Below, one piece after another: positions 61,431 to 64,000 of a stretch of DNA of 64,000 bases. Position numbers and translations under genes: made by a program. Source of the DNA: Rallus limicola (Eukaryota; Chordata; Aves; Gruiformes; Rallidae); assembly GCA_022605955.1 (NCBI GenBank), contig JAKCOZ010000007.1, positions 18,086,001 through 18,150,000 of the forward strand, written 5' to 3'. The notes beneath the pieces were generated by a model. It was not told the origin of the DNA. It did not search any database and was given only the letters and a program-made list of their open reading frames with translations. Position 1 is the stretch's first letter; every line of letters begins with the position of its first letter.

Positions 61431-63490
61431 ACATGGATTATTATGAGCTAGAAATAGTGCTGACACTTAACTACCCTTGCAATCCCATAAAATTTTCTCA
61501 TAAACAGTGATTTCCAAACTATTATTCACAACCTCACAACAGACTTTCTGGTCACATGATTCACTGCAGCAGCTGAATTCTTTTTCCTCTTCTTCTTCCC
61601 ACAGTCCATTTGGATGATCCCATGGACATCAGGGTTCTTATGAGGTTTTTATTTTTTGCTCTGTGTTCTAGTTTAATCTGTTCCCAAATGTTTCCAGACT
61701 GAAGGAGAAGTGTTCTAGCTCTGCCAACAGAGACACTCCCAACATCAAAAGTGTTAAAGTTTGGGAGCCATCAAAGAGCTAGGGTCAAGTTTTCAACCAA
61801 ATTAACAACAAACCTCAAGACTAACCTAAGAGTCTGATAATAGAAAGCAGAGATCTCATGGTAGGACCTGGTGATGAAGGAATATATTTCTATAAAAGAA
61901 ACAAACAGGGACTAGGAGAGCAAAAAGTCTATACGGGAACAAGACATCCCTAAGTCCATTAATACAAAGGAACCACCAGCTCATAGTGTCTGTATTTGCA
62001 GGAGTACTGTCTAGGATGAACTAAGGTCAAAAGACCTACTTTATAAATAAAATAGTCAACAAAATGTAACTAAAGCAACCCTTCTAAGTTGTCGAATCAG
62101 TAATATTTCGGGAGACACCATATGGATATGTCTTCTCTCTGGCATTGATTTTTCTGCATTTGTTCAAAATGTACTTGTTCTATGCAGGATCTAATGGTGT
62201 AAGATGTAGTCATTTAAGACATTTTCTTAAGTACTCTCACAAAAATGGGCAGAAGACCCTGTGTCCTCCTTCGTCTAGAAAAGCAAATGGAGGAGCTGTC
62301 CTGCTGTAGAGATTAGGACCTGTTTATCTCCAAAGGAAGAGGCAGAAGAGAGTTCTAAAGTTTCTGTTTCATACAGGGTTAATCTTTGCTGTAATATTTA
62401 GGGAATGAGGGTGGAGAAAACCTTTGTTTTATCTTTTCCAATTTACTTTTATGACTAATGTCAAGAGCTCCTAACTTTACAGGTAAGGCAGTCTTTTTAA
62501 CATGACAGAAAAACAAATAAGCTGATATATCAGAAGCTGAAAACAAAATACAGCTAGGTCATTAATAAAGCCACCTGTATAAATGAAAATATTTTGATTT
62601 GTGGAAAGATTTTAGTACACAGGGTAGGCCTTTATTTGTCATGTCCAAAAGCTCTTGAGAGAGGAGTACAGACATACAAGTATAACAGGATTACATTGCC
62701 ATTTTAAATTCATTTTTACAGATTTGCACGCAATGAACCTCCAAGTGTTATTCGGGGTACCCAAAGCACAGAGGAGTTGAATGTTAGATGCAGTAAGTGC
62801 CTGAAACAAAACAGATCTACAGGCTACCAGGCAGGAAACAAGCACTAGTAACATTAGCTGTGCTAGGAGTAACTAAACCATGGCAAATAAGAGACAAGAA
62901 TAAGAGTTACTGTGCTGGTTCAGACAGAAAATACACCAGTGACCAGAACAAATGCATGGGAAAGGCATTAAGAACAGAACATACAGTAATATGTTCCCAC
63001 TCTTATGTCCAGCAATTTCCAAACTAGGCATTTCAGAGACAAGAAAAGCTTTATGCTTCTCTCTTAGTATGTGAACTACTTCAAAGTAGATTAAAATTAT
63101 TTTAAAAGGTACAGTTGGAGATAAATGAGGTGTTTCTCCTCATGGTATTTGAGATAGGCACTGCTGATGCCATTAGCTGTCACATGAAATGTGGGATGTC
63201 CTAGCTAGGTTTTGCCTAGCAATAGAAACAGGCAGTCATAGACACTGGGGACTTAGCTATTTTACAGTAGCTCTCGCCTACATAGTCACTCTATCCTGAC
63301 ACACAAACGATATCACTGCAACAGCATGTCAACGCAAGAAGCTATTCTGAAAGAGCAGCAACAGAATATTTCACTTCACAATGGTTGTGGTTGCCAATCT
63401 TCCCACAGAGAAAAAATATCTTAAACAATTTCTTTATCAGATACATAATTTGTGAATAAAGGATGGATTTCAGAAAGGTATCCCTTTAAT
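61431..63490. other. Unique DNA, no gene seen
   Basis: AT-rich, no recognised repeats. CAG|GTAAGG at about 62480-62486 is a good donor-like site without a matched exon. Frames of 71-79 codons are featureless. Confidence 0.5.
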
Positions 63491-63882
63491 TGATGACCAG
63501 AGGGCTGGAGCACCCACTTCCTATATGAAGAAAGGGGGAAAGAGTTGATGTTGTTCAGGCTCCAAGATCTTATTTCAGCCTTCCAGTACCTGAAGGAGCA
63601 TACAGTAAAGACAGAGAGGGACTTCTTCCAAAGCAATGTAGGACAATGTAGGTAGGACAAGGGGTTATGGCCTCAAGATGAAGGAGGGAAGATTTACATT
63701 GGATATTAGCAATTCTTCCCTACAAGGGTGGTGAGGCACTGGAGCAGGTTGCAGGTTGTGGATGCCCCATCCCTCACAAGTGTTCAAAGCCAGACTGGAT
63801 GGAGCTTTGGGCAACCTGGACTAGTGGAGGGATTGGAATTAGTTGATCTTTAAGGACCCTTCCCATGTAAACCATTCTAAAA
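63491..63882 (+). mobile_element. CR1 LINE 3' fragment
   Basis: Starts TGATGACCAGAGGGCTGGAG and shows the expected C-terminal ORF2 DNA with small deletions (CAGCCTTCCAGTACCTGAAG, GGATGGAGCTTTGGGCAACC), then GATCTTTAAGGACCCTTCCC and a decayed tail near 63882. A local repetition of CAATGTAGGA/TGTAGGTAGGAC occurs near 63635-63660. Strongly decayed, no frame. Confidence 0.9.
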
Positions 63883-64000
63883 TTGAAACATTTTAAATTA
63901 TGGAGAATCTGATAGAACCCATGGCAAATTCTGCCATCAGTTGTCCATTCACAGTACCTAGAAATTGACACTTCTTTGCAGCCTTCACTAGTTCCTCATG

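Overview
The window looks like bird nuclear DNA from an AT-rich, gene-poor region. The evidence is the repeat content. There are eight pieces of CR1 LINE retrotransposon, the dominant avian repeat, several still ending in the CR1 3' octamer (ATTCTGTG-type). There is also one solo LTR whose start, T-rich 3' part and ACCACAACA end match a familiar family of avian endogenous-retrovirus LTRs. I cannot name the species, chromosome or neighbouring genes. CR1 also occurs in crocodilians and turtles, so 'bird' rests mainly on the LTR and the low repeat density (roughly 10% by eye).

I found no host protein-coding gene that I can defend. Open frames that make sense as protein are decayed CR1 ORF2 (reverse transcriptase) pieces. 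The others (for example 157 codons at 3005-3478 minus, 130 codons at 1900-2292 plus and at 51155-51547 plus, 128 codons at 42651-43037 minus) match nothing I recognise and are of a size expected by chance. No tRNA, rRNA, CRISPR array, CpG island or intact provirus was seen. The window is best read as intergenic DNA or the inside of very long introns.

Layout. 1-1400: unique DNA, a solo LTR (618-1204, plus) and a short AAT/AAC microsatellite. 1400-16400: unique AT-rich DNA with some motif-dense stretches, an exon-like block at 7469-7615 and a GC-richer block at 15040-15400. 16445-26658: three CR1 copies (minus, minus, plus), the last keeping about 1.9 kb of ORF2 and an eight-copy octamer tail. 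26.7-33.6 kb: unique. 33663-34886: a 40-bp tandem duplication carrying a splice-acceptor-like site and an ATG, then a CR1 copy. 34.9-48.9 kb: unique DNA with two more CR1 copies, one carrying a large internal deletion, plus a TA microsatellite and a 61-bp mini-exon candidate. 48.9-60.4 kb: the longest repeat-free stretch, with blocks resembling conserved non-coding DNA. 60.4-64 kb: a 3'-deleted CR1 (minus) and a final CR1 fragment (plus).

The CR1 copies are independent insertions in both orientations and at different stages of decay; nothing suggests they act together. The most interesting leads are four exon-like modules (7469-7615, 15247-15394, 33731-33840, 46378-46438), the internally deleted CR1, the 3'-deleted CR1, and several candidate regulatory blocks. 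All need alignment to other birds or RNA data. I did not find a new biological system here.
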